This document shows, piece by piece, positions 24,951 through 32,783 of a DNA stretch of 53,160 nt. The DNA is from JADHLJ01 sp038118725 (GTDB taxonomy: Bacteria > Pseudomonadota > Alphaproteobacteria > Thalassobaculales > Thalassobaculaceae). Every line of letters starts with the position of its first letter. Positions within the stretch are counted from its first letter, which is position 1. A program made the position numbers and the translations under genes. The notes below the pieces were generated by a model. It was not told the DNA's origin. It did no database searches and was given only the letters and a program-made list of their open reading frames with translations. The DNA lies in contig JAYOIK010000028.1 in assembly GCA_038118725.1 (NCBI GenBank), forward strand, positions 1 through 53,160, read 5' to 3'.

Positions 24951-26357
24951 TCACCATCCCGGAGGATGCAGGCGGTGCCACTCGGTCGCGCGCTCATAGG
25001 CCATGCCGGCGCGCACCAGGAGCGGTTCCGAAAGCCTGTGTCCCGCGAATTGCAGCGACAAGGGCAGGCCGTCGTCATTCAATCCACAAGGTAGCGAAAT
25101 CGTCGGCAGCCCGGCGAAATCCATCGGCACGGTAAACCGTGAATCCCAGGGGTCGCGGTTCGCCGGGATCGGGCCATAGGCCTGCTCCGCCGTATAGGGA
25201 TAAGCGGCGCGCGGCGTGCTCGGGCAGGCCAACAGGTCGATGCCTTGCATGGTTACCGCGAGCTCCCCGTTGCAGGCATGACGCAGCGCCTGGGCGGCGG
25301 CGTAGTCGGCGGCGCTGAAGCCGGCGCCGCGGGTTAGCCATTCGCGGAACCAAGGACCATACTCGTCGGCGCGCTCCGGGAAGAACGCGCGGTGGGCGTC
25401 GGCGGCCTCGGCCGCGCAGAGCACCGGCCAGGCGGCCATGTACTCCCGCAAACGGGAGGGCATGGAAACCTCGATAATCTCGGCGCCGAGTTCGCGCATC
25501 ACCTCGACCCCGGCGGCGACCGCCGCCGCGTAATCCGTCGCCAAGTCCTCGGAGCCATAGGCCGGATCCCAACCGATCACCAGTCCTCGTGCCCCCGCCT
25601 CGGCGCCGCCGAGCATGTCGGGTACCGGTTCCACGAGGGTCGTCGGGTCGTCCGGATCAAGCCCGCTGATCGCTTGCATCACAATACCGGCGTCGGCGGC
25701 GCTTCGGGTAAGCGGGCCGACATGGTCCAGGGATTGCGCGAGGTCGAGCACGCCGTGGCGACTGACCCGCCCCCAGGTTGGTTTCAGCCCCACCGTGCCG
25801 CAAACGGCGGCGGGGTGGCGGATTGACCCACCGGTATCACTGCCCAGGGTCGCGTAGGCGAGCCCGGCGGCGGTGGCGGCGCCGGAACCACTGGACGAGG
25901 CACCGGGCCAATGATCCTCGCGCCACGGGTTTTGCGGAACCTGTCGCTTGGGGTTGTAGCCCGCCATCGCCCCCTCGGTGAGGTTGAGCTTGCCGAGCAA
26001 CACCGCTCCGGCATCGCGGAACCGGCGTATCACGGTCGCGTCGAAATCCGGAATATGATCTTCCAGCACCGCCGTGCCGCCCATGGTGGCGACACCGGTG
26101 GTAAAACACAGATCCTTGACCGCGACGGGAACTCCGTGAAGCGCGCCGCGGTAGCGACCGGCGGCGATTTCCGCCTCGGCTTCACGGGCTTCCGCCATGG
26201 CTTGGTCGGCCATCACGGTGGCATAGGATTTGAGCCGACCATCCAGCTTTTCGATCCGTTCCAATTGCGCCGTTGTGACCTCGACCGGCGAGATGTCGCG
26301 GCTTTTGATCTGTTCGGACAACTCGGTGATTGTCAGGTAGTGAAGGGGTTCTGTCAT
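24951..26357 (-). CDS. Amidase signature (AS) family amidohydrolase
   Basis: Ser-cisSer-Lys hydrolase of about 468 residues acting on carboxamides. The catalytic Lys is in GVPVAVKDLCFTTGV, the cis-Ser in ASSSGSGAATAAGLA, and the nucleophile Ser in GSDTGGSIRHPAAVCG. The C-terminal region LPTISLPCGLNDDGLPLSLQ is typical. The ATG at 26357 (MTEPLHYLTITELSEQI) was chosen; a TTG at 26369 is also in frame. It could be indole-acetamide, nicotinamide-like or another amidase. GatA is unlikely, as no gatB or gatC is adjacent. Divergent from a HIBADH-like gene across 143 bp. Confidence 0.92.
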   Translation of the reverse strand: MTEPLHYLTITELSEQIKSRDISPVEVTTAQLERIEKLDGRLKSYATVMADQAMAEAREAEAEIAAGRYRGALHGVPVAVKDLCFTTGVATMGGTAVLEDHIPDFDATVIRRFRDAGAVLLGKLNLTEGAMAGYNPKRQVPQNPWREDHWPGASSSGSGAATAAGLAYATLGSDTGGSIRHPAAVCGTVGLKPTWGRVSRHGVLDLAQSLDHVGPLTRSAADAGIVMQAISGLDPDDPTTLVEPVPDMLGGAEAGARGLVIGWDPAYGSEDLATDYAAAVAAGVEVMRELGAEIIEVSMPSRLREYMAAWPVLCAAEAADAHRAFFPERADEYGPWFREWLTRGAGFSAADYAAAQALRHACNGELAVTMQGIDLLACPSTPRAAYPYTAEQAYGPIPANRDPWDSRFTVPMDFAGLPTISLPCGLNDDGLPLSLQFAGHRLSEPLLVRAGMAYERATEWHRLHPPGW

Positions 26358-26500
26358 GGAAACGCTCAATCCTGTTGGCGGGACGGTCGGCGTGGGTTAG
26401 CAGTTGATTGACGCCACGCGGAATTATCACCCACAAATCCGGCTGATGCATCCATTCCGCGACACAACGGACAAATCGAGCACCCGAGGGAGAGACGACA

Positions 26501-27388
26501 ATGACGGACACGGTGGGGGTAATTGGCCTTGGGAATGCCGGCGGGGCGGTGGCGGGGGCGCTTGCCGCCAAGGTACCGGTGGTCGGCTTTGACCTTGATC
26601 CGGGCCGGCGCGAGGTCGCCTCCGGCCTCGGCGTCGAGACGGTGGACTCAGTGGAAGCGGTGGCGGCCAAGGCCAAACGCGTCCTCCTGTCCTTGCCGAA
26701 GCCGGAAATCTCAATCGCCGTTACCGAGGCGCTGGCGGCCTCGGCTAACCGGCCCGAGCTTGTCATCGAAACCAGCACGGTAACGCCGGGAACCGCGCAT
26801 GCCTCGCACGAGATCTGTGCCGCCCAGGGGATCGCCTATGTCGACGCGGCGATCGCCGGCGGGGTGGCCAGCATGGCGGCGGGTAAGATCACTTTCTTTC
26901 TCGGTGGGGCCGAGGCGGACAAGGCGCTGGCCCGACCGATCCTCGATCTGATCGCCGACGGCATTTACGATCTCGGACCGATCGGCGCGGGGATGGGCAC
27001 CAAGGTGGTCAATAACGGCGTCATGCACGCGCTGATGGTGGTGCTGATCGAGGCCTTCGCCATGTCGAACAAGCTGGGCGTGCCGAGCCAGACCATGATC
27101 GACATTCTGAACCGCGAGGAAGGCTTGTTGCGCCCGCTTGTCCACCGAGTCCAGGAGCGCATGCAACAAGGCAACTACCAGGGCGGCATGTCGGTCACCA
27201 ATGCCCGCAAGGACTCGGTCCTGGCGCTTGAGACGGCCCAGCAGCTCGGCGTGCCGCTGTTCGCGACCCTCGCCGCGCACACGCCCTATGAGATCGCCGA
27301 GGCCCGTGACATGGGCGACCTGGACTACGCCTCGCTGGCCAGCCTGTGGGAAGAATGGGCGGATGTGAGCTTCAAATCGACAAAGTGA
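26501..27388 (+). CDS. NAD(P)-dependent oxidoreductase, 3-hydroxyisobutyrate dehydrogenase family
   Basis: A beta-hydroxyacid dehydrogenase of 295 residues. Cofactor loop VGVIGLGNAGGAVAGAL (GxGxxG) at the N-terminus, DAAIAGGVASMAAGKITFFLGG (the substrate-binding loop), and the catalytic Lys in GMGTKVVNNGVMHAL. GAGGGAGAGACGAC precedes the ATG. The variant GNAGG in place of GxMGxxM sets it apart from typical HIBADH. A second member (37583-38476) is not its close copy. Convergent with the Ldh-type gene (16-bp gap). Substrate unknown. Confidence 0.88.
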   Translation: MTDTVGVIGLGNAGGAVAGALAAKVPVVGFDLDPGRREVASGLGVETVDSVEAVAAKAKRVLLSLPKPEISIAVTEALAASANRPELVIETSTVTPGTAHASHEICAAQGIAYVDAAIAGGVASMAAGKITFFLGGAEADKALARPILDLIADGIYDLGPIGAGMGTKVVNNGVMHALMVVLIEAFAMSNKLGVPSQTMIDILNREEGLLRPLVHRVQERMQQGNYQGGMSVTNARKDSVLALETAQQLGVPLFATLAAHTPYEIAEARDMGDLDYASLASLWEEWADVSFKSTK

Positions 27389-27404
27389 GGCTATGTAGCG
27401 CCGC

Positions 27405-28457
27405 TTAAATCGCCGCCGGCGCCTCGACCCCTAGTTTGTTACCGATCTTGGCAAGATTTGCCATAAGCCCAGGATAGATCTCGACCCCCTCGGCCAGGGC
27501 CTTGCGCTTGCGGGCCAGCGCGCCGTCGCCGGGCATGCGAACCGCGTCGACACCGACCGCCGGCGTGTCGGCCCGGCAGGCTTCCGCGAGGGATGTCGTC
27601 TGTCGATTGAAGGCCTCGGCGCCGGAGAACGCCGTCGGATCGGCGACCTGGATATAGGTCGCCGCGCCCCAGCCCTCCTTGGGATCGGCGCGGCCAAGCC
27701 CGGACAGGCCCTGGGTCATCGCCTCGATCATCAGGGCCAGTCCGAAACCCTTGTGGCCGTAATCGCGCCCGCCGATCGGCAGAATGGTGCCCGGCGGGTC
27801 GGCGAACAGGACGGCGGGGTCATTGCTGGCCCGGCCCTCGGCGTCCTGCACCCATTCGCCGGGCAGGGTCTTGCCCTCGCCGTATAGCCGCCCAGTCAAT
27901 CCGTTGGTGGTGATCGAGGCGCTGATATCGATCAGGATCGGGTCGCCATCGGTGGGAATGCCGACCGCGATCGGGTTCGGCGTGAAGAGCGGCGTGGTGC
28001 CGCCATAGGGGGCGACGCTCTCCACCGAAGGATCGGAGGAGGCGAGCGTAATCATGCAGCCCTCGCGCGTCGCCAGTTCCAGATAGGCGGCGAGGCAGGC
28101 GATATGGCCACAGCGCCGGATCACCACTGTCGCCGTGCCGTGCAGCCTGGCGCGCTCCACCGCGAGTTCCACCGCCTTGGCCGTCAACCAGACGCCGGAA
28201 ATCCGCCGGCCGTCCCAGGTGATCACGGCGCCGCGATCGGAGACGGTGATCGGCTCCCCGGTGCCCAGCATGGCGCCGCTCTCCAATCCGTTCAGATAGG
28301 CCGGTGCCTGGGCGAGACCGTGGGTGGTGTGGCCCATCAGGTCCGCCTCCACCAGAAGCGGCGCGACGATCGCGGATTTCTCGGCATCCATCCCGGCGGC
28401 GTTGAACAGGGCTTCGGTATAGGCGATGAGAGCGTCGGGTGTGTAACGGTCGGGCAT
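27405..28457 (-). CDS. Ldh family (type 2 malate/L-lactate/ureidoglycolate) oxidoreductase
   Basis: An NAD(P)-dependent dehydrogenase of 350 residues with the non-Rossmann Ldh_2 fold. Signatures: LMGHTTHGLAQAPAYLNGL at residues 40-58, TVVIRRCGHIACLAAYLELA, PNPIAVGIPT, ILIDISASITTNGL and YGHKGFGLALMIEAMT. Relatives act on malate, L-lactate, ureidoglycolate or 2,3-diketogulonate. The leader contains an 8-bp tandem repeat, and the next gene upstream (binding protein) ends with a terminator, so it is probably transcribed separately. Confidence 0.9.
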   Translation of the reverse strand: MPDRYTPDALIAYTEALFNAAGMDAEKSAIVAPLLVEADLMGHTTHGLAQAPAYLNGLESGAMLGTGEPITVSDRGAVITWDGRRISGVWLTAKAVELAVERARLHGTATVVIRRCGHIACLAAYLELATREGCMITLASSDPSVESVAPYGGTTPLFTPNPIAVGIPTDGDPILIDISASITTNGLTGRLYGEGKTLPGEWVQDAEGRASNDPAVLFADPPGTILPIGGRDYGHKGFGLALMIEAMTQGLSGLGRADPKEGWGAATYIQVADPTAFSGAEAFNRQTTSLAEACRADTPAVGVDAVRMPGDGALARKRKALAEGVEIYPGLMANLAKIGNKLGVEAPAAI

Positions 28458-28472
28458 GAACTTCGTTCCAGC

Positions 28473-28496
28473 GGGCTTGAGGGCTTGAGGGCTTGG
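28473..28496. repeat. 8-bp tandem repeat x3 in the Ldh gene leader
   Basis: GGGCTTGA GGGCTTGA GGGCTTGG, directly upstream (minus strand) of the Ldh-type start codon at 28457. A slippage-prone tract in a leader could vary translation, but it may be neutral. Confidence 0.6.
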
Positions 28497-28529
28497 GGGG
28501 GATCGGCCAGATAGAGCCTTGCAAGCAAA

Positions 28530-28555
28530 GGGCGGGATCCGTGAAGACCCCGCCC
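28530..28555 (-). terminator. Terminator after the binding-protein gene
   Basis: GGGCGGG (28530-28536) pairs with CCCGCCC (28549-28555) across a 12-nt loop; on the minus strand CTTTGCTTG follows the stem. It lies 25 bp after the binding-protein stop. Confidence 0.6.
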
Positions 28556-28579
28556 GTTCGCTTTTCGGCCTTGGATGCC

Positions 28580-29764
28580 TTACATCTTGCAGTCCTTGGC
28601 ATAGACGTCCTGATGATCCTTCAGGACCACGTCACGCACGGCGGTGGTCCAGACCCCGTCCTTATCCACCACGACTTCGCGTGAGTAGAAGTTCTGGATC
28701 GGGAAATGGTTGTTGCCGTACTTGAAGTCGCCGCGAACCGACGGGAATTTGGCCGAGGCCATCGCCTTGCGCATCCCGTCCATGTTCGAGAGATCCCCGC
28801 CGACCGCTTCGACCGCGCTCTTGATCAGGAAGATCGAGTCATAGGATTGCGCCGCGTAGAAGGACGGATAACGACCGTATTTCTTCTTGAAGCCCGAGAC
28901 GAACTTGTTGTTCTGGGCATTGTCGAGATCCGGCGCCCAGAACTGGGTCATGGTCGAGCCGAGAACGCCCTTCATATCGGCTCCCTGAAGTTTGGGAAGC
29001 GCGATCGAGTCGACGGTGAAAACCGAATAGAGCGGGATCTGCCCCTGAAGTCCGGCCTGGGCGTATTGCTTGATGAACGCGCCGCCGGCCTTGCCGGGAT
29101 AGAAGACGAAGATGCCCTCGGCGCCGGACGCCTTGGCCTTGGCCAGTTCGGCGGAGAAGTCGAGCTGCGCGTCCTTGCCCCACTTGGTCAGGTCCTTGCC
29201 GACGATCTTGCCCTTGAAGGTCCGTTCGACACCGGCGACCATGTTCTTGCCGGCGGCGTAGTTTGGCGCCATCACGTAGAGCGACTTCACTCCCTTCTGG
29301 TTCAGCACCTCGCCCATCGCCATCGGCGTCTGGTCGTTCTGCCACGAGGTCGAGAAGAAGTTTTCGTGGCAAAGCTTGCCGGCGATCTGCGACGGGCCGG
29401 CATTGGCGCTGATCAGAAACTTGCCGGCGTCCAGCGCGGACTTGCGCGACGCCAACAGCACATGGCTCCAGATGAAGCCGGCGACGAAATCCACGTCGTC
29501 CTGCTTGACCAACTTGTCGGTTTTTTGCTTGCCGATGGCCGGCTTGAAGCCGTCATCCTCGACGATCAACTCGACGGGCAGGCCGCCCATCTTGCCGCCG
29601 ATATCCTCCATCGCCAGGTTCACGGCGTCGACCATGTCCTTGCCGATCACGCCGGCGGGCGTGGTGATCGTGGTAACGAAGCCGATCTTGACCTTGTCGG
29701 CGGCCAGCGCCGGGCTCGCGGCGAGCATGCCGGCGGCGGCGAGTAGCGTCAGTTTCCTGAACAT
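28580..29764 (-). CDS. ABC transporter substrate-binding protein (branched-chain amino acid/LivK type)
   Basis: A periplasmic binding protein of 394 residues. Signal peptide MFRKLTLLAAAGMLAASPALA with a likely cut after ALA. The mature start ADKVKIGFVTTITTPAGVIGKDMVDAVN and LPVELIVEDDGFKP are typical of the Peripla_BP_6 family, which binds amino acids, amides or aromatic acids. AAGGGAGG precedes the ATG. The usual livHMGF permease and ATPase genes are absent, so it must use a distant transporter. Transcribed divergently from an LLM oxidoreductase across a region with tandem operator-like dyads. Confidence 0.92.
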   Translation of the reverse strand: MFRKLTLLAAAGMLAASPALAADKVKIGFVTTITTPAGVIGKDMVDAVNLAMEDIGGKMGGLPVELIVEDDGFKPAIGKQKTDKLVKQDDVDFVAGFIWSHVLLASRKSALDAGKFLISANAGPSQIAGKLCHENFFSTSWQNDQTPMAMGEVLNQKGVKSLYVMAPNYAAGKNMVAGVERTFKGKIVGKDLTKWGKDAQLDFSAELAKAKASGAEGIFVFYPGKAGGAFIKQYAQAGLQGQIPLYSVFTVDSIALPKLQGADMKGVLGSTMTQFWAPDLDNAQNNKFVSGFKKKYGRYPSFYAAQSYDSIFLIKSAVEAVGGDLSNMDGMRKAMASAKFPSVRGDFKYGNNHFPIQNFYSREVVVDKDGVWTTAVRDVVLKDHQDVYAKDCKM

Positions 29765-29820
29765 TGAAAATCCTCCCTTGGACAGGCCCGCATGATGCCT
29801 AAAACCGGGGGAATTACAAT

Positions 29821-29862
29821 GAATTTGCGCCCAAGCACGGGGAATTTGCGCGCAAGCGTGGA
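29821..29862. promoter_or_regulatory. Tandem 21-bp repeats carrying TTGCGCnCAA dyads (candidate operators)
   Basis: Two consecutive 21-bp units (29821-29841 and 29842-29862, 17 of 21 identical) contain TTGCGCCCAA (29825-29834) and the perfect palindrome TTGCGCGCAA (29846-29855). Centres are 21 bp apart, two helical turns, in the divergent gap between the binding protein and the LLM oxidoreductase. The second overlaps a possible -35 (TTGCGC) with TAATAC at 29871-29876. Confidence 0.55.
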
Positions 29863-29933
29863 CACCCGGATAATACGCCGAGACGATCATCACCGCGCGC
29901 GCCGCGCCGCGCATGAACCGGGGAGGAAACATC

Positions 29934-31004
29934 ATGGAGTTTGGCATAGCGCTGGCCACGTCGGCGGATTCATACAAGGTGGTCGAACGGGCCGAGGCGT
30001 TGGGTTTCTCGCATGCCTGGTTCTACGACACCCAAATGCTGAGCGCGGATTGCTTCGTCGCCATGGGCGCGGCGGCGATCAAGACCTCGCGGATCCGGCT
30101 CGGCACCGGGGTGCTGATCCCGTCGAACCGGATCGCGCCGGTTGCCGCGAACGGCTTCGCCACCTTGAACAAGCTGGCGCCCGGCCGGATCGATTTCGGG
30201 GTCGGCACCGGCTTTACCGGTCGCCGGGCCATGGGTCTCGGCGCGCTGAAGCTCTCGGAGATGGAGGAATATATCCGCGTCGTCATGGGCATGCTGGCGA
30301 ACGAGACCATCGAGACCGAGCTTGACGGCAAGCCGCGCAAGATCCGCTTTCTCAATCCAGAGGCGGGGCTGATCAACACCACGGACCCGGTGGGTTTGCA
30401 CATCTCCGCCTATGGACCGCGTGGTCGGGCGCTTACCGCCAAACTGGGCGCGGATTGGATCCTGTTCTTCAACGATGTCGCCAACGGGATCAAGGGGTTG
30501 GAGGGCATGAAGCAGAGCTGGGCCGAGGCGGGACGGGCGGCGGGCGATCTGCACGCCACCGCCTTCGTGCTGGGATGCGTGCTCGACGATGGAGAGGCCG
30601 CCGATTCACCGCGCGCCATGGCCCAGGCCGGCCCCCGGGCGGCGGTGTTGCTGCATCGCTGCGCAGACGAGGCGCTTGCCGGTTTGCCGAACAGTAGCCC
30701 GGTGCCGGACTCCGTCGCCGAGGCCGTCGCCGCTTATGTCGCGCTCGCCCGAGATTTCGAGCCCAAGGACGCGCCCTGGCTGGAAAACCATCGCGGTCAT
30801 CTGATGTTCGTCAAGGATATCGAGCGCCGGTTCATCACCCCCGAGTTGATCCGCCAGACCACCTTCACCGGCACCAAGGACGATATCAAGGGCCGGGTCG
30901 AGGCTCTGCGCGACGCCGGCTATCGCCAGTTCACGGTCCAACTGACGCCCGGCAGCGAGGACGCGATCGAGGATTGGGCAAGGATCAAGCGGGCGTTTGA
31001 TTGA
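29934..31004 (+). CDS. LLM class flavin/F420-dependent oxidoreductase (5,10-methylene-H4MPT reductase-like)
   Basis: A 356-residue luciferase-like TIM-barrel oxidoreductase. Features: MEFGIALATSADSYKVVERA, AWFYDTQMLSADCFVAMGAA, SRIRLGTGVLIPSNRIAPVA, RIDFGVGTGFTGRRAMGL and IHISAYGP-like VGLHISAYGPRGRALTAKLG, all typical of the Mer-like subgroup using F420 or FMN. GGGAGGAAAC precedes the ATG at 29934. Distinct from the long LLM protein at 10490. Coregulation with the divergent binding protein is likely from the shared dyads. Substrate unknown. Confidence 0.88.
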   Translation: MEFGIALATSADSYKVVERAEALGFSHAWFYDTQMLSADCFVAMGAAAIKTSRIRLGTGVLIPSNRIAPVAANGFATLNKLAPGRIDFGVGTGFTGRRAMGLGALKLSEMEEYIRVVMGMLANETIETELDGKPRKIRFLNPEAGLINTTDPVGLHISAYGPRGRALTAKLGADWILFFNDVANGIKGLEGMKQSWAEAGRAAGDLHATAFVLGCVLDDGEAADSPRAMAQAGPRAAVLLHRCADEALAGLPNSSPVPDSVAEAVAAYVALARDFEPKDAPWLENHRGHLMFVKDIERRFITPELIRQTTFTGTKDDIKGRVEALRDAGYRQFTVQLTPGSEDAIEDWARIKRAFD

Positions 31005-31067
31005 GGGTTCGGATTTCGTGTCCGGCTGGTCATGATTGGCTTGTTCGTCGGTTTCACGAAGCTGTCT

Positions 31068-31817
31068 TCACTCCCGATAGCTTGGGTCGAGTTTGTCCAT
31101 CAAACGCTGGAAGGCGGCGAACTCCAACTCTCCCGGCGCGCAGGCCCCGAACCCGGTCGCGAAATCATATGCGCCCTTCACCGAAAACTCGGCGGCTTGT
31201 TGTGACGGTTGTACATAACCGCCGGCGCCGTTCGCCATGACCTGCGCCTGACAGGCCCGATCGAGCCGGTACATCCACACGAAAGCCTCGGCGACGGAAC
31301 TCCCCACGCTCAGCAAACCATGGTTCCGCATGATCATCGCCTTGTTGTCCGGCCCTAGACTGGTGGCGAGCCGGTCGGGTTCCGAGAGATTGTGATCGCC
31401 GCTCGCGCCTTCGAAGTCGTGATAGGACAGGCAGCCATGAAATCCGAGCCCGAAGATGTTGTGCTCGATCAGCCTTTCCGACGCCGCCGCGACCGCCATT
31501 CCCGCGAGGCTATGAGTGTGGATCACGCATCGCGCATCCTCGCGGCGCAGGTGAATGGCGCTGTGGATCACATAGCCCGCCCGGTTGACCGGGTAACGGT
31601 TCTCCCCGATCACGTTGCCGTCCAGATCGATCTTGATCAGATCCGACGCGGTGATTTCGTCGAAGCGCAGACCGAACGGGTTGATCAGAAAATGATGCTC
31701 CGGTCCGGGCAGCCGCAGCGTGCTATGGGTGTTGATGGAGTTCTCCCACCCCAAATGCGCGTTGATCCTGAACAGACAAGCGAGATTGATACGGAGTTCT
31801 TGTTCAACCGAGTCCAT
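31068..31817 (-). CDS. Class II aldolase/adducin family protein
   Basis: Metal-dependent aldolase/epimerase-fold protein of about 249 residues. The metal-site histidines are in CVIHTHSLAGMAVAAAS (HxH) and MIMRNHGLLSVGSSVAEAF. N-terminal LFRINAHLGWENSINTHSTL and LINPFGLRFDEITASDLIKID are standard. I chose the ATG at 31817. A GTG at 31874 overlaps the stop of the upstream DUF2161 gene (GTGA) and would add 19 residues, so the genes may be translationally coupled. It could be an aldolase, decarboxylase or non-enzymatic adducin-like protein. Convergent with the LLM gene. Confidence 0.88.
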   Translation of the reverse strand: MDSVEQELRINLACLFRINAHLGWENSINTHSTLRLPGPEHHFLINPFGLRFDEITASDLIKIDLDGNVIGENRYPVNRAGYVIHSAIHLRREDARCVIHTHSLAGMAVAAASERLIEHNIFGLGFHGCLSYHDFEGASGDHNLSEPDRLATSLGPDNKAMIMRNHGLLSVGSSVAEAFVWMYRLDRACQAQVMANGAGGYVQPSQQAAEFSVKGAYDFATGFGACAPGELEFAAFQRLMDKLDPSYRE

Positions 31818-31870
31818 GGTTTCGTGCACCAGTGATGTGTCGAGTCTGTTTGTCGACGACCGGATCCTCC

Positions 31871-32578
31871 TCACGCCGCCATCAGGCGGTCGATCACCTC
31901 TCGATAGAGATCGGCGGCCTCGCGGCCCTTGGGGCTGAGAGCGTAGACGCCGCGGGAGGCGCGGTCAAACCAGCCATAGACGTTGCGCTGCAGGATCGCG
32001 CTGGTTTTCTCCACGCCGGTTCGCGCGCGCAGATCCCGTGTCGAGGCCTCGCCCGCCTCCAGGCCGGCGACCAGCCGGAGCGCGGTCTGGCGGTAGGCGG
32101 TGACGATCGGCATTCGGGTCGCGCCGCCGGTATTGGGATCGCCGACCCGCTCGATAAACTCCTTCAGCAGGCGCTTGGAGCGCCTCGGGTTGCGGCGCGG
32201 CTGATAGATCCCGGGGTCCTGAACCGGTGTGACATTGCCGGCCCCGGCCTTGTTAAAACGCACCAGAAGCACGCCAAAGCCCAGCATCCGGCACAGTTTC
32301 AACGCCCGCTTGCCACGACCGCGCAATCCCGAGCGCGGGCCGTCGGCGACCGCGATATAGACCGTGTCGCTTACCGACAGCCGGTCGGCGGCCTGAAGGA
32401 GCAGGTCGAGATTGAACCGGACCTTGAGTTCCACCACCACGGGCGGCTCGTCACCGCGCACCGCGACGACGTCACAGCCCGAGACCTCGGCCTTCACCTC
32501 ATAGCCCTGGGCCTCGAGGAAGGCCCTCACCGGTTCGTAAAGGTCGGTTTCGCGCGGGGTGGTCGGCCTTGCCGTCAT
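31871..32578 (-). CDS. DUF2161 family protein, PD-(D/E)XK nuclease-like
   Basis: A 235-residue protein of the alphaproteobacterial DUF2161 family. The N-terminal domain has the PD-(D/E)XK pattern: Asp in GCDVVAVRGD and ExK in PVVVELKVRFNLDLLL. A basic segment (RRNPRRSKRLLKEF) leads to a C-terminal winged-helix-like part (DLRARTGVEKTSAILQRNVY, FDRASRGVYALSPKG). The fold suggests DNA or RNA processing or binding, but no function is established. It lies just upstream of the class II aldolase, with stop and alternative start overlapping, and after the repeat element at 32611. Confidence 0.82.
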   Translation of the reverse strand: MTARPTTPRETDLYEPVRAFLEAQGYEVKAEVSGCDVVAVRGDEPPVVVELKVRFNLDLLLQAADRLSVSDTVYIAVADGPRSGLRGRGKRALKLCRMLGFGVLLVRFNKAGAGNVTPVQDPGIYQPRRNPRRSKRLLKEFIERVGDPNTGGATRMPIVTAYRQTALRLVAGLEAGEASTRDLRARTGVEKTSAILQRNVYGWFDRASRGVYALSPKGREAADLYREVIDRLMAA

Positions 32579-32610
32579 TGGACCAAATCTCTTACGTGCC
32601 GCACCATTGC

Positions 32611-32748
32611 CGTCGCCCTGGCGAAAGGCAGGGCCGTGGCCGGGATCATCCGTCTGCTTTCAATGATCATCCATGGTCCTCTTCGCGAGAGTCATTTCCT
32701 GTCACGTGGCACCATCGAGGCTCGGCCCTGCCTTTCGCCAGGGCGACG
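32611..32748. repeat. Inverted-repeat (REP/MITE-like) element, copy 2, perfect 25-bp arms
   Basis: The left arm 32611-32635 (begins CGTCGCCCTGGCG) and right arm 32724-32748 (ends CGCCAGGGCGACG) are perfect 25-bp inverted copies, 138 bp overall. The interior differs from copy 1 (8513-8612) and has a GATCATCC direct repeat. It sits between two same-strand genes. Perfect arms suggest recent insertion or strong selection on structure. Confidence 0.85.
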
Positions 32749-32783
32749 GTCTGAAGTTTTCAATCCCAAGCCCAACTCTGCCC

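Noticed and set aside
28706..29746. 346-residue plus-strand frame opposite the binding protein
   Set aside because: Antisense shadow of a gene with signal peptide and family motifs.
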